DNA of 64,000 nucleotides from Lepas anatifera (lineage: Eukaryota > Arthropoda > Thecostraca > Lepadidae): contig JAOTON010001061.1 of NCBI GenBank assembly GCA_034440635.1, forward strand, positions 1 to 64,000, read 5' to 3'. The notes under the pieces were generated by a model. That model did not search any database. It was not told the origin of the DNA and worked only from the letters and a program-made list of their open reading frames with translations. How positions within the stretch are numbered: the first letter of the stretch is position 1; every line of letters starts with the position of its first letter. Both the position numbers and the translations under genes were made by a program. This document shows, piece after piece, positions 10,784 to 22,299 of the stretch.

Positions 10784-11180
10784 GTTCAATACATCCCTTT
10801 CTCCCATTGCTAACTTAACCGCCCACCCCCGCCCATCCTGGCAGTCTGAGCATGCCTCTGTTCAATACACCCCTTTCTCCCTTTGCTGAGTTCACCCCCC
10901 TCCCCCACCATTCCTGGCAGTCTGAGCACGCCTCTGTTCAATACATCCCTTTAACAGCACAAAGTATGTCTCTGTGCAACACATCCCCACCGTAGCAGTC
11001 TCAGCACGCCTCTGTACAATACATCCCCTTCCCAGCACTCTGAGTACGCCTCTGTACTATACACCCTCTTGCCAGCAGTCTCTCGGTTACGTCTTTACCC
11101 ACATTCACCCCCCCTCCACAGCAGTCTGAGCACGCCTCTGTACAATGCATCCCTTGTCAGCATTCTCCTAAGTACGCCTT
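10784..11180 (-). repeat. ~73-bp tandem array, right arm of foldback 1
   Basis: Inverted copies of the left-arm unit, recognisable by GTCTGAGCACGCCTCTGTTCAATACATCCC at reduced spacing towards the outer end. The right arm is shorter than the left (about 0.45 kb versus 1.1 kb), so the arms differ in unit number, as expected for unequal exchange or slippage. Confidence 0.85.
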
Positions 11181-11262
11181 CGCTTCTGGAATGAGGATTA
11201 TCTCCATCCTGGGTTGTTTGGAACGGAAGTTGGGTTATTTCTTGTTGTTGTTAGATCCAGAA

Positions 11263-13498
11263 TTAGAAACACTTCTGATTTATTTCTTTATTAAAATTCA
11301 TCACCAACAGGCTTAGGACCCACTGATAGGTGAAGTCATCGGTTAAAATTGCTGATACTGATTATCCACCTATCAAGACAGTTTTCAAAATAATTGTGCA
11401 AAAATTCCTGGATCAGTATTGAGGCATGAATGAGACTGTTCTACATTATTGGAATGACATTCCAAGACTACCTTCAGGCTTGTTTACTATGTGTCTGACT
11501 TCTCTGTCTCTGCTCCTCGCAGACCACATTCTCCGCGGCGTCGACAGTCCGCTGCTGAGTACTGCGGTTGCCGCTGCCTACGGTGCTAGTGTCCTGCGAA
11601 TCGAGAGCGCATTCACCACCAGGCGTCGCTGCCCCCGTGTGCCACCTAGGTGTGGGCCGATGACTCGGCTAATGAGGGCGTTCGAGATGAAGGCGCAGAG
11701 CGCTCATTGTCTTCCCAGACGACCAGTGCCATGAACTGCGCGCCCCTGCCGCAGTCTATGCTCGAGCTTCAGAGCAGAGATGACGGCCCTCCAGACCGCC
11801 CCAACTTCTTGAGCACTTACCCAAGTTCCTAACGTCGATCCCGCCCGCCTTCCGGGCGCACATCAGCATAAAGAAGTACTCAAAACCTCAATACCGTTGG
11901 CTAGCGGTCGCGTGCGGAATCGGTTGCGGCCCTTTGCTCGGGAGGTGCGTCGTCATGGATGGTTACAGTTGAGTGAGTCCTGCTGACGTGTCCTCGCGGG
12001 GACATGATAATTCTGCCGTTGTGCCTCTACCACTGTTCTAAACTCTGTGTTTTTAGATCTTCACCTCGCGCTTCCAGACTGACTGGTCCGTGTAGTCGCA
12101 GTGAGTGCATCAACCCACCTTCTCAGCAGCTGGCTCCAACGCTGCAGACGTGATGGACGGGACGAACTGCAGTACCACGTGGGTTCTGCAGCTTCACATA
12201 TCTTTAACTAGTCGCTAGTCGTGAAGCATGCGTTTCTGCCCTACATGTCATGGGTTTTAATGTGTGTGTAGCCATATTCATACGTTTGGACTGTAAAAAG
12301 TCCATTACATTCGTCAATTTGGTAAATGCATCGCATACGCTACTATAACTTTCATACGCATCTGGTGTATAATATTGCGTTTTTTCAACTCCGAAGTGTA
12401 ATTGCTGTGTGCTGGCAACTAAAACCGCCAAGTTTTGCGCTGGTGTACCTGTGTGGTAGGCAGTTACAAGTACGTTTTCATATATTTGGTGCTTTTTCGA
12501 TGTGGCAATAAGCACTGAAGGTCAACGTATTATATCTATGGTGTTTTATAGCAGAAATTCGTGCGAACTCAGCTCCTCTTTGTGGTGTTGAGATCTTAAA
12601 ACGAGCAAGCCGAGGCGTCCTGACATAGCGCTTCGGGGTTGAAAGCTCTCATTGGTAAATGACGGTTTTGGCAGCAAACCCCATGAGTGAGCCTAAATTT
12701 TCTTGTTGGAAATGTTGCGTTGTGTTGAGCTGCAATTCCGGTAATTAATGCCCGATACCACTATTTCATTGATAATATGTTAAACAGCTGCTTTCAGCTT
12801 GATTATATTGCCAGTTTTCATAGCTGCTTTATAACATTGGCTGTAATAAACCAGTGACGTTAAGGTAATGCCTTTTGTGGGGTGTGGGTGGAGAGCGACG
12901 CAATAACTACAGCTTCGTGCATACTCAACGTATTCTACTGAAACCAAATTAGGGTCGAAAACGATGAAGCAACGGAGATTAGCAGTTCCAGGTGGCATCG
13001 GTATGAATAACATTTTCCAAAGCTTTCCGATATCCTAATACCGAAATGGTATGTATGTGATCTAATGAAAACGAACACAACCAAGTTGTAGCCATTTATA
13101 TTTGTTATACAGCGAAGCGAATTTCAGTCGACCAGAGTTGTCCTTAAACTCCACCATCAGAATAATATTGCATTGAACTCTGCTGATTGGAGCACAGTCA
13201 TCACACGATGTGCATTCAGTGCTCTCCACGTTCCGAACGCTACTCAAAAGAAGTATTGCGAAAATGATTGTAAGGTGCGTTGTTTGCAACTTTTTATATA
13301 AAATACAGGTTGAGGAGCTTCCAAGAGTAGATCCAACTCGGGTATTTGGAGCTCCTAACAGGAACCAGCTCGCTGAAGACTCCATCGGCGCGTCCATAGC
13401 GTGAGATTGGGATGACGCCTGCCGCCATTGGCACTTCGAGGCCAGCACTGGGGCAAACAGTCACAATACACAAATGTTAGGCAGGTCGATAATTTTGG
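11263..13498. other. Unassigned intronic DNA
   Basis: No element boundary or convincing protein was recognised. 11500-12000 is GC-rich with short open frames in several registers and may be a very degraded mobile-element gene, but I cannot assign it. 12200-13450 is AT-rich without visible structure. Confidence 0.4.
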
Positions 13499-13545
13499 GT
13501 TTGGGGGCTGATCGACGCACCACCTGCCAGGGTTATGTGGCATTC
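13499..13545 (-). mobile_element. SINE family 1, 3' fragment
   Basis: TTGGGGGCTGATCGACGCACCACCTGCCAGGGTTATG matches, in the same orientation, the 3' part of the complete SINE at 14092-14270. Only the tail-proximal ~45 bp is recognisable. Confidence 0.6.
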
Positions 13546-13567
13546 CTAATGTGTTTAAGAAGTTCTA

Positions 13568-13752
<185 letters not shown>

Positions 13753-14046
13753 AGCAGGAGGAGCAAAGACAGAATTCTAGCAGGAGGCTAAAGACAGAAT
13801 TTGTAGTTTAGTTCTGCGGTAAATTTTTGACTAAGTAGGCGAGTGCGCTGAAGTTCCCCTCTAAGAAACCCTATGTACGATAGGTAAATGCTTAAATACT
13901 GATCAAGAAACATCTTAACTACTTTCTTAAACGCGCATTGACGGAGGTCTGAGCCTCCTTAGCTTGACAGGGGCGGGTACCCGCCCCTCTAAGAATTCGA
14001 GAACCACGCTAGACAGCGAAAAACGGTAATGGCGTTGGGTAGGCCA

Positions 14047-15045
14047 TGTAACACGAGCATTGACGGGGGAGGGCGGGTACCTGTCCCACTTAATAATTGT
14101 TGGGGTTTAACGACGCACCAACTGCCAGGGTCATACGGCGTCGCCAACTCTCACCCTGTTGGAAGGGATTTTGGGGATCAGATGGACTTATTCAGAGGCT
14201 CCGCCGGGACTGAACCCGGGACCGGTGGCTTAGAAGACAAGGGTGCTATCCACTAAGCCACCTCATCCCCTACCTGTCCCACTTCGGGTTTTTTGGAGAC
14301 AGAATAAAAATGACGGAACATGAGCCGCCGTACCTGGCATAACTTTACTCTGATAATTTTTACTGCTTTTGACAACATTTTAAGGTTGGGTCATCTCAGC
14401 TCAGGTCACCAGTGCAGGTCAAGTGATCTCACCTCAAAAAACATTTAGGATAGCATAACTCAGAACAGGCTGGACCTATCCAATTGAAACTCGTACCACA
14501 TAATGGCCCCACCGAGTTTTGCAAAATTTGTTCAGGTATTTCTTATCTCGATGACCTAAGGCCAGGTACGAATCATGACCTCTCAATTGGAAATACATGG
14601 GAGAAATTGTTTAAATTGAATAACTTAGTAATGGATGGTGGTAAAACATTCATTTTATTTTAACGGTATTAGGTTTGCCTCATCCTTGTTGTTCTAATGA
14701 TATGCATTTTGACCTAATTTGACCTTGAGCTGACCTCAAGTCGGGTCAAATATGTTTACCTTATTTGACCCTGAAAGGTTATATCATATATCATTCCATT
14801 CATCTCGCTGCCAGTATTCCGATGGCCGAGATTGTTTTGCTCTATCTTTGCTTGTTCAGATGTAATGAAAGAAAACTTTCGCCCACATGATATCCCTATG
14901 GTGGCGTGCCTTGACTCATAGTTACCTCAAACGTGACCTGACAAAAAAATAGTTTTTTTCTATCAAGAACTGGATGGGCTATCCATTGTCGTTTAACGTT
15001 TTTTCGCTATTTAGCGTGGTTCTCGAGATCTTCATTTATTTATTA
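14047..15045 (-). mobile_element. TTAA element family A, reversed copy nested in a family A copy
   Basis: Its right terminus (GTAACACGAGCATTGACGGGGG, 14048-14070) and its left-end sequence (reverse complement of CTCGAGAACCACG..AGCGAAAAAACG, near 14995-15030) are oriented opposite to the host copy. As a result 14330-14660 is an inverted copy of 15240-15570. It carries the SINE at 14092-14270. Confidence 0.65.
14092..14270 (-). mobile_element. tRNA-derived SINE family 1, complete
   Basis: On the minus strand it starts GGGGATGAGGTGGCTTAGTG, where TGGCTTAGTGG is a good RNA polymerase III A box. GGTTCAGTCCC follows as the B box about 50 bases later. The 3' body ends GTTAAACCCCAACAATTATT. Perfect 14-bp direct repeats TACCTGTCCCACTT flank it (14078-14091 and 14271-14284), showing insertion by target-primed retroposition into the family A element. 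Its tail resembles that of the I-clade LINE near 58620-58740 (TAAACCCCAA), so that LINE type may be its partner. Confidence 0.85.
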
Positions 15046-15706
15046 ACAATTTAGACCCAAAGAATCTTCATAGCAAGCCGAATCGAATGGTATAAAATAT
15101 GACCTTCCTATGTCAAATTGGGTCAAATTTAGGATTGCATTTGACCTGACCGGAGATCAGGTCAAGGTGAAATTAGGAAAATACATGTCCTGAGAACCGC
15201 AGAGATGAGGCAGGCCTAATGCCGTCAAAATAAATGCTCTACCACCATCCATTACTAGGTTATTCAATCTAAACTATTTCTCCCCAAATATTTCCAATGG
15301 AGCGGTCATGGCTCGTACCTGACCTTAGGTTATCAAAATAAAAAATATCGAAACATATTTCGTTTAACTCTGTGGGCTCATTGTGTGGTATGACTTTCAA
15401 TCGGAAAGGCTCAAACTGTTCTGAATTATGCATCTTAAAATGTTTTTGAGGTGAGGTCACTTGACCTGCACTGGTGACCTGACCTGAGATGACCCAACCT
15501 TAAAATTTTGCACAAAGTTGTACATGTTCCTAAAGAAAATGCATACGAAGTACGGCAGCGCTACGCGCCGCCATTACTATTCTATATAAGGAACAAGGAG
15601 GGCGGGTACCCACCCCGTCAATACGCGTGTTAAAGAATGTTTTGATGCATGGTACATAGTTGACATCTCTAATATTTAATGCTACATTTTCATTCCTCAC
15701 CTTGGG

Positions 15707-15950
15707 CATAGGCAGATCCAGGGGGCAAGTGCCCCCCTCACCCCACGATCGACCCTCAGCGCCCCTTGAATAGTCACGGCAACCCCCTAAAATGTCCTTA
15801 TCCCCATCCCCCAGGATGTGAAAATCACATCGATATCGATATCACTTGGCCAGATAGGTCTTGCCGGTCAAAAGTGGTACCCTCCTGGTCCGGATGGCGC
15901 CCTCCAGGAAGGGGCCCCCTCCTCCTGATTAACGATCCTAGACTCCCCTG
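15707..15950 (+). mobile_element. hAT-type MITE 'E', copy 3 (degraded right end)
   Basis: Starts CATAGGCAGATCCAGGGGGC and keeps the family interior (CGATCGACCCTCAGCGCCCC; CTTGCCGGTCAAAAGTGG; GGTCCGGATGGCGCC). It ends in a diverged GATCCTAGACTCCCC. No target duplication can be read. Confidence 0.65.
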
Positions 15951-16967
15951 TGACTTTGGGAGCTGAAAGAAAGAGTAAAAATTTGCAATAAATAAATGCA
16001 GCAAATGGGATATCAAAATGTCTGGCTTTTCCTGCCCTCCTCTCCCCAATGGGTGTGCCATAAGGGAAATTTGGTAGCCACTGGCTTGGGCAGGGTATGG
16101 TTCATGATAGAATGGAGTTTTGTTTGTGAAAATTTGACAATATTAATAATTTTCTGCAGACCAGATTTGTTAAGAAAGGACTTGATGGGGCTAGGCGATC
16201 TGATTGCTCTAAAATTCTTACTATTTTCCTTTGAAGGGATTTAAAAAAAGTAAGAAGCAAACCGCAATGTTTTATATAAAAAACACACTTTACCTTCAAA
16301 TTTGGCCAAAAATGCAGATAGAGTAAACTTGGTAGGTATACCATTACCAGTTGCAATCAAAGTATGCCAGTGAGAAATTAAAAGCAACATACCACATACA
16401 AAACCTGCAAACAGGAGCCTCACGGAGGGATCATAATAAAAATGGCCAAACTTTATTGAACTTCATTTGCTTTTTTAATTAAATTTGGGTATTTCTGAGC
16501 CTTTTTGAAAGTCAAGTATTCAGATGTGGATCATAGAAGCTCACAAATCTTAAAAGGGAAACACTGCTCCCTGAATCCTGGACATAAAACACCATTGAAA
16601 TTATATTTTTGGGCACAGCCTTTCATTTGATATGGAGTAATAATCAGAGACATGCTAGAGCAATCAGACATATATTCTATGTCTAGCCACATTATGAATA
16701 ATAATTTGGCTTGACCTACCTGATCCTGATGGACTGTGCCCAAATAAATAATGGGCCCAAAAATATAATATAATGTATAATCATCAAGTGGTATTTTACA
16801 TCCAGGATTTGGGGAGGCAGGCCAGTATATACCTGTCAACTTTTAATCATGCTTCTTGCCTCAGTACTCCAAAATTTATCAACATTGGAAATCACTTCAT
16901 CAAAATATGCTATGCATATATCACAATATTTACAAGCTTTGTGAGACATCCAAATATTGATAAAATT
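15951..16967. other. AT-rich intronic DNA, nothing recognised
   Basis: Only short random frames and no element ends were found. Confidence 0.4.
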
Positions 16968-17052
16968 TTTGGGGCTTATCGACAAACCAACTGCCAGGGT
17001 CATATGGCCTTGCCTACTCTTTTCCTGTTGGAAGGGTTTACAGGGAGCCAAC
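16968..17052 (-). mobile_element. SINE family 1, 3' fragment
   Basis: Matches the SINE at 14092-14270 from GGGGCTTATCGACAAACCAACTGCCAGGGTCATA through CCTGTTGGAAGGG, so the head has been lost. 17053-17330, just downstream, contains runs such as GGGGGATGCGTCCCCC that look like another decayed GC-rich repeat. Confidence 0.65.
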
Positions 17053-17330
17053 TTGCTCCTTGTTCAGGGAAGCTGCAGGCGTGGGTGCCAAAAGATGGGG
17101 GGACAGGGGGATGCGTCCCCCTGTTGACCAACCAGGGGGACATCCTCCCAAAAAATTTTGGCCCAATGGTCATAAAGGCTGTCAGGTACAGAATATGCTC
17201 AAAATTCGCCTCCCCGGTCAGCACCAGTCCGGGTCCATTCCCCCTGTGAAAATTCTGCTGCAGCGCCCCTGGCTGCAGGGCCCTGAACCCGAGTCAGCTA
17301 TAAAAATATTGATATCCTAGCATGTGATCT

Positions 17331-19097
17331 TCATGATGAGATCATGCTATCCAATCATCTTTGCTGCACTAAACAATATTGAGGATATACCTTCATTTTT
17401 ATAGCTAGGATGTGTTGAGATTCCATTTATTTAGTCTTTCTATCATGCAATATCTTATTCCTTCATTATGGGTTTAGAACTTAGATAACCTGGTTTCAAA
17501 CTGAGATGTGACTGCATCATCAATTACATACAAATTTATTGTGCCCAATGGCCAGTTCAATCACATTTGAATTTTATTTTAAGAACCCACATTTTAATGG
17601 GATTCCAGAAATTCCCCCTCCCCAAACCAAGAAAGAATACTGTACCCAAAGATGAGCATTAAATTATTTTGAAAAGGAGAACTTTAATTTCATTTTTTTA
17701 CTATTTCATTTTTGCATATAAACAGGTGAAGAGAAGCAAAAGACATGAACAGCAGACAAGAAACATGAGAGAGGCAAGCAATAGTCATACAGTACAGTAA
17801 AAGTGAGGCAGGTGAGTATGTTGTGAAATTAGTATGTTATGAGATTCGGACAAATAATAATAATTCTGGTCAGTAGAAATAACACGAAATCAATGCAGAA
17901 AAGCAAATAAGAGAAGCATTACAAAACAAAATGAGCAGACAGATGATCCAAAACTTGCCTATAAAAAACAAATAAAATGATGAAAAGAAAAACTAGCAAA
18001 TTATAATTATAAATTAGTTTGAAGTTGTGTGCCCACATATGCTGTATATGTTAGTCACAAACGAACAAAACACCCAGGTTCACATACATTGTGAAGGATA
18101 AGAACAAATAATAGTGGCAATTAATGAAGCAAAAACAAAAGCAACAAGCAGGAAGCCAAAAGCGCAAAAACACGACGAAGAACATAACCAGGCGAAATGA
18201 GAGCAAAGATGACACTAAGTACCAGGCGAAGTGAGAGCAAAGATGACACTAAGTACACATAAAGCAAACAAAAAAGGATAAACAAAAGTTTGAGTTAAAT
18301 GGAACAGCACAAGAGCAGAGAGAAAAAGCAAAAAAGAGCAATACAAGAATGAGATGAACATAGCGAGACTAAATGAGCTCATGCAACATGGCGTGATACT
18401 CGATAATAATAATGCTTAATAATAATTAATAATGCTTAGGTAACTCAATATTCAGTTCATCATCATCATCAATTTATTTCTTTTCTTTTTAATTATGATA
18501 GTAAGACAGCAGAAATGATGAGCAGGAAGCAGATAGAGGAAGAGCAAGCAAGACAAAATCATACAAAAAGCAGCATAATAAGCGAAACCACATGTGATAT
18601 TAACTTTATTCTAGCAAATCTCGGCCCCCAAAAATTTCAATATCTCACTACAATCTGCAGACATGTCAAGCTAATAAAACTATAAGCATCAATAGAATAA
18701 AAAGTGAGTAGGTACGTACTTTCTTTTCAGAGAAGAAACTAGAAAGTCTTCGCTAATTAGGTGGACGTTTTGTGGCCGAATGAAACGAATGTGTTGCGCC
18801 AGCTTTGTCGCACCTTCAAACGGGCTTATCGCAAGCTGGCTCACTCGTTAGCATGAAATTTTCCGCTAGTGGGCCGGGCTCAGGCCTGAGGACCAATCAG
18901 ATTGTTGCAACCATATCGAAGGTATTCCTTTGGGGTTTGAAATAAGCCAATAGGCCCCTTTATTTTGAACTTTTAAGTGTGCGGAAATTTTATACAGAGA
19001 GCTTTGAGCAAAACTAAATATGCCAAAAGTGATTTCTCAACATGCTCTACAAAACTGCTATCTCAGTTCAAAACACGTTATAAAAGTGGGACACTCC
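17331..19097. other. A-rich intronic DNA with degraded repeats
   Basis: 17700-18600 is strongly purine-rich (GAAGCAAAAG-like words). It includes a 34-bp direct duplication near 18193-18258 (CAGGCGAAATGAGAGCAAAG repeated) and the inverted relative of 8640-8755 at 18460-18600. No coding sequence was recognised. 19085-19101 (GGGACACTCCCTTTAA) resembles one end of a TTAA MITE. Confidence 0.4.
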
Positions 19098-19850
19098 CTT
19101 TAAGGGGCACTTCCGAGCTAAGGGTGCATCCATAAAGAAGGTGCACGTTTCAGCGGCCGAGGGGCACTTTCATTCAGAGGCAAATTCACAATGGAGGTAC
19201 ACAGTTAAGTGGTTGAGGGGCCCTTCTGAGCTAAGGGCACATCCAAAAAGAAAGTCCACGTTTCAGCGGCCGTGGGGCACTTTCATCCGCAGAGGGCACT
19301 CGGGAACTAATGGGGGCACGTTTCCCTGTGCCCACTGACTGCGCCACTGACAGAAGGGTACCTTCATACACAGTTAAGTGGTTGAGGGGCCCTTCTGAGC
19401 TAAGGGCACATCCAAAAAGAAAGCCCATGTTTCAGCGGCCGTGGGGCACTTTCATCCGCAGAGGGCACCCGGGAACTAAAGGGGCACATTCCCCTGTGCC
19501 CGCTGGCTGCGCCACTCACTGAAGGGCACCTTCAGACTAAAACCACTTGCATTTTCAGTTGCATAGGGGCTTTTTAGTAGCTAAGGGCACTCAACAACCG
19601 GTTAGGGGCACACGCCTCATTTGCCGCTTGCCTCTACCATTGTAGGTAGACACCTAAATGAGGAAATTTATTTCATTCAGAAGCAAATTCATGATGGAGG
19701 TACACAGTTACGGGATTGAGGGGCACTTCCGGGAAAAGGGCATTTCCAAATAGAAGGCACACGCCTCAGCGGCCGTGGGGCAGTTTCATCCGAAAAGGGC
19801 ACTTTGGGACCAATGGGGGGCACGTGCCCCATGTGCCCCCCTGGCTGCGC
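19098..19850. repeat. ~168-bp direct tandem repeats
   Basis: Four related units contain GGGCAC..TTC..AGCTAAGGGCACATCC, a CAGCGGCCGTGGGGCACTTTCATCCG block and a CCCCTGTGCCC..TGGCTGCGCCA block. The two best units (about 19200-19367 and 19368-19535) are ~168 bp apart; the last unit begins near 19690. GGGGCACGTGCCCC within it is a palindrome of the sort found in the other GC-rich elements here. Confidence 0.75.
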
Positions 19851-20022
19851 CCCTGCACTTGTGGTTGAAACGGTTTTATACAAAAGGTGAGGAGAGAGTG
19901 TCATTGCAGGCCCTTTCCCGCTTTTTTAGAGGTGCCAAAAGCGGACCTAGGCGAATTTTTTAAGGGGAGTGAGCAGCCAGGACAAAAGCACAAATCGGAG
20001 CCATAGCAATAGGCGCTGCACC

Positions 20023-20755
20023 TTAACACGCGCAGTGGAGGGGGTCCTAAAGTGCCCCCACCTGTGTTTTCCGGGGTGGCCGGAGAATCGGTCGCCGCCG
20101 GAAAACGAAACTCGGCCAAATTTAACAGAATTCATGAGCGCGTCGAATGGCGTATATATTTTGAAAATCGGCCGACATTTTTTTTACTTCTAGGCTTTCA
20201 ATATCAGACATATTTTGAGATCGCCATAATTGCGCGGCCGCAGTAGTTAGTCTGCGTTGCATGCCGGCTGGTGACGTCATAAGGCAATATAATTAGGTTA
20301 TATGTTAAGGTCATCCTACATGGAGGTCAAGGTCGAAGTTCAAGGTCATCGACTTCAGTGTCCCCAATCAAATGGCATCGCCCATCATGAAGTATGACGT
20401 CATAGTAGGTAAAGGTCACTGTGTCAATGTCAAGGTCACAGGTCAAGGTCAAAGGTCATGGGTCAATGCGAAACACTTATTTCCTGCCAAATGGGGGCCA
20501 TATTGGCAGTTACATTGTATATTACGGGAATATGCTATTTTGTGACGTCATAGGTCAATGCCCTTGAATGACCTTGACCCCGAAATATGAGGTCACCTCG
20601 TACAGGATCTTCCTTTAATACCCTAACCCCGTTTATAGCGTATTTGTGACTTGTTTCCGCAAAAACCAGGCATTTCCCGGTAGGTCTCCAGCACGGCCAC
20701 ATTTTGACCTTTATGACCTTATTTGACCTTGAAGATATTGACCTAGGTCATTGAA
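20023..20755 (-). mobile_element. TTAA element family B, truncated copy
   Basis: Starts TTAACACGCGCAGTGGAGGGGG. Its sequence runs antiparallel to the complete family B copy at 46817-47742: the CGGAGAATCGGTCGCCG block and the AAGATATTGACCTAGGTCA block both match in reverse. The second terminus is missing. The interior is packed with GGTCA words and includes GGTCAAGGTCAAAGGTCA-type direct repeats near 20425-20465. Confidence 0.75.
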
Positions 20756-21491
20756 ACTAAATATACAGGGTACTATACTAAATATAACTGCGTGAATGAA
20801 GTAAATATACAGGAGATGAAAGGATATGTTTGTTTAAAGTGTCCATTTGCAAACTTATTTGTGACGAGGCGATATGACGACAGTCTTGCCTCATATAGAG
20901 AGCAGGGCTACTACAGACTAATTTAGGTAACATGTTTAACCTCTCTACAGCCAAAAATTTCTAAGGCCTTAGGCTGACTAGGATCCATTCAGATACGTAT
21001 TTTTACGATATCCGAAAAATACAAATGATTTTGCTCGTCAGCTCGTGTTTATCTCTATTTGTGCGTCCTCTGGAATTTGTGTCCGGCTGCGGGCTTGTAG
21101 AAGCGCCAGAGCCAATATTTCGCCACAAAACAAAGTTTTTTCAAAGCATGGTCCAAGTTTATGTCATCGGCCCTGGCCCCCCAATAATTTTACCGTTCCT
21201 ACGCCTATGCCCTAATGTATGTACGCTCATTCATACATGTGTGCGCAATAATTGCACCGTGTAGATTTCTATCGAATCGGAATAGCTGCAACCACGTAAC
21301 TCAATCCGTCGACTGCGAAATTAGAGGGTTTCTTAAGCTTACACGAATTCATAATCCAGGAACAGTCACGTTCATGTGTCGGATAGCGCCTTTCAACTAT
21401 GTGCTCTTCTCCATTCCACTACTACAGAATGTCTCGATGTATATTGTGTTTCAGCATGGTGTATCTCTTTAACCCAGCTAATCCTCGTCAG
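20756..21491. other. Intron sequence before asteroid-like exon 2
   Basis: No element was recognised. The last bases, TCCTCGTCAG ending at 21491, serve as the 3' splice site of exon 2. Confidence 0.5.
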
Positions 21492-21645
21492 GTGCAACAT
21501 AAAGCCAGTGGTGATAATGGATAGTGTCGGAAACCACGTAGACAGCCGAACATTGCAATATCACCACGACGGCATCGGTGTGAAACTTTCTACTATCAAC
21601 GCGAAAAGAACCAACCAAGTGCTGCTGAAGACCCTTTTTGTTCAG
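21492..21645 (+). CDS. ASTE1: Asteroid-like protein, coding exon 2
   Basis: 154 bases between a TCGTCAG acceptor and a GTGGGT donor. Its first base completes the split TGG codon left by exon 1 (phase 2), and it ends in phase 0. The product reads CNIKPVVIMDSVGNHVDSRT, then LQYHHDGIGVKLSTINAKRT and NQVLLKTLFVQ. This corresponds to the asteroid-family segment C-x-I-x-P-Y-V-V-x-D followed by a helix ending in V-F-I-Q-V. Joined to exon 3 it gives ...LFVQ-VLRRLGV, as in family members. No stop or frameshift is present. Splicing is inferred from sequence only. Confidence 0.82.
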
Positions 21646-22299
21646 GTGGGTGAAACGAGAATAATGATGTAGAATTTCATTACGAGGTGCTGTGATTGGC
21701 AGTGGAACGTTTTTTTCAGGCAGGAAGGGAGGATGGGGGTAGTAACCTGAATTGTCTTTATCTCTTCGTCGACAAACGTGCTAGAAGGTCGTTTTAGAGG
21801 GACGAGGCATTCAAATTCTACCAAAAACGTGTTTTTCATGTTTCAGCATGGAGAACTCTTGGAGTCAAATAGGGAAACCTAAATTCACTTTGATATCTAG
21901 GGTAATACTTGTTATGCTTGCACAGAAAGCAATTTAATTTTTGGGTCGCACACGACCCATGCGTCCCGAAACGACGTTACGCGCTCCTGTATATAGTTTG
22001 TGCGCACTGTACTGTCGATCAGTGTGTGCTTCTGCCTCGTTCTTTTTCTCGATTTCTGGTCGCACCACATTCTAGTAAGATACAAAATAAAACATTATAA
22101 CGACGGAAAGGTGACATTTATATTGTTCTGCTCTGGGAACGCCATTGGCTTAGCGTTTCGATTACAAACAATTGGTAATAGACATGGACAGGATAGACAT
22201 CAATGAAGAACCACACAGACGAAGTTCGATTCATATCCTCGGCACTAATGGCCTGGAAAGTCTTGACATATTACTAGCCGTAGAACACGTATTGGCTCA
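21646..22299. other. Intron 2 start, nothing recognised
   Basis: Short frames only. 22230-22300 may hold a decayed upstream part of the LINE that follows. Confidence 0.4.

Larger units (their letters stand above)
8956..11252. mobile_element. Foldback element 1 (tandem-repeat inverted arms)
   Basis: The outer ends are inverted copies: CAAGAAATGACCCAACTTCC at 8960 matches the reverse complement of the sequence ending near 11245. The arms are arrays of a ~73-bp unit in opposite orientation, and the palindrome centre is near 10440-10480. The element is flanked by AGATCTAGAA (8946-8955) and AGATCCAGAA (11253-11262), an imperfect 9-10 bp direct repeat that could be a target duplication. Long arms built from tandem repeats define foldback transposons such as Drosophila FB. 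No transposase is present in this copy. Confidence 0.75.
13927..15633 (+). mobile_element. TTAA element family A, interrupted copy
   Basis: The ends are TTAA-ACGCGCATTGACGG (left) and CCGTCAATACGCGTG-TTAA (right). A 20-bp perfect palindrome AGGGGCGGGTACCCGCCCCT lies at 13969-13988, just inside the left end. The forward copy consists of 13927-14046 and about 15045-15633, and a reversed copy of the same family sits between them. The interior has many AGGTCA/TGACCT motifs. The copy at 49398-50200 gives the uninterrupted order. No coding capacity was seen; TTAA duplication and a C-start terminus suggest mobilisation by a piggyBac-like or other TTAA-specific transposase. Confidence 0.75.

Noticed and set aside
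9050..11180. Possible CRISPR-like or centromeric satellite array
   Set aside because: Repeats are adjacent without unique spacers, lie in inverted arms of a bounded 2.3 kb element, and the DNA is eukaryotic.
11426..11832. Overlapping frames that could be a host exon or a gag-like fragment
   Set aside because: No family motif could be read, and the splice-like CTCCTCGCAG at 11511-11520 alone is insufficient.
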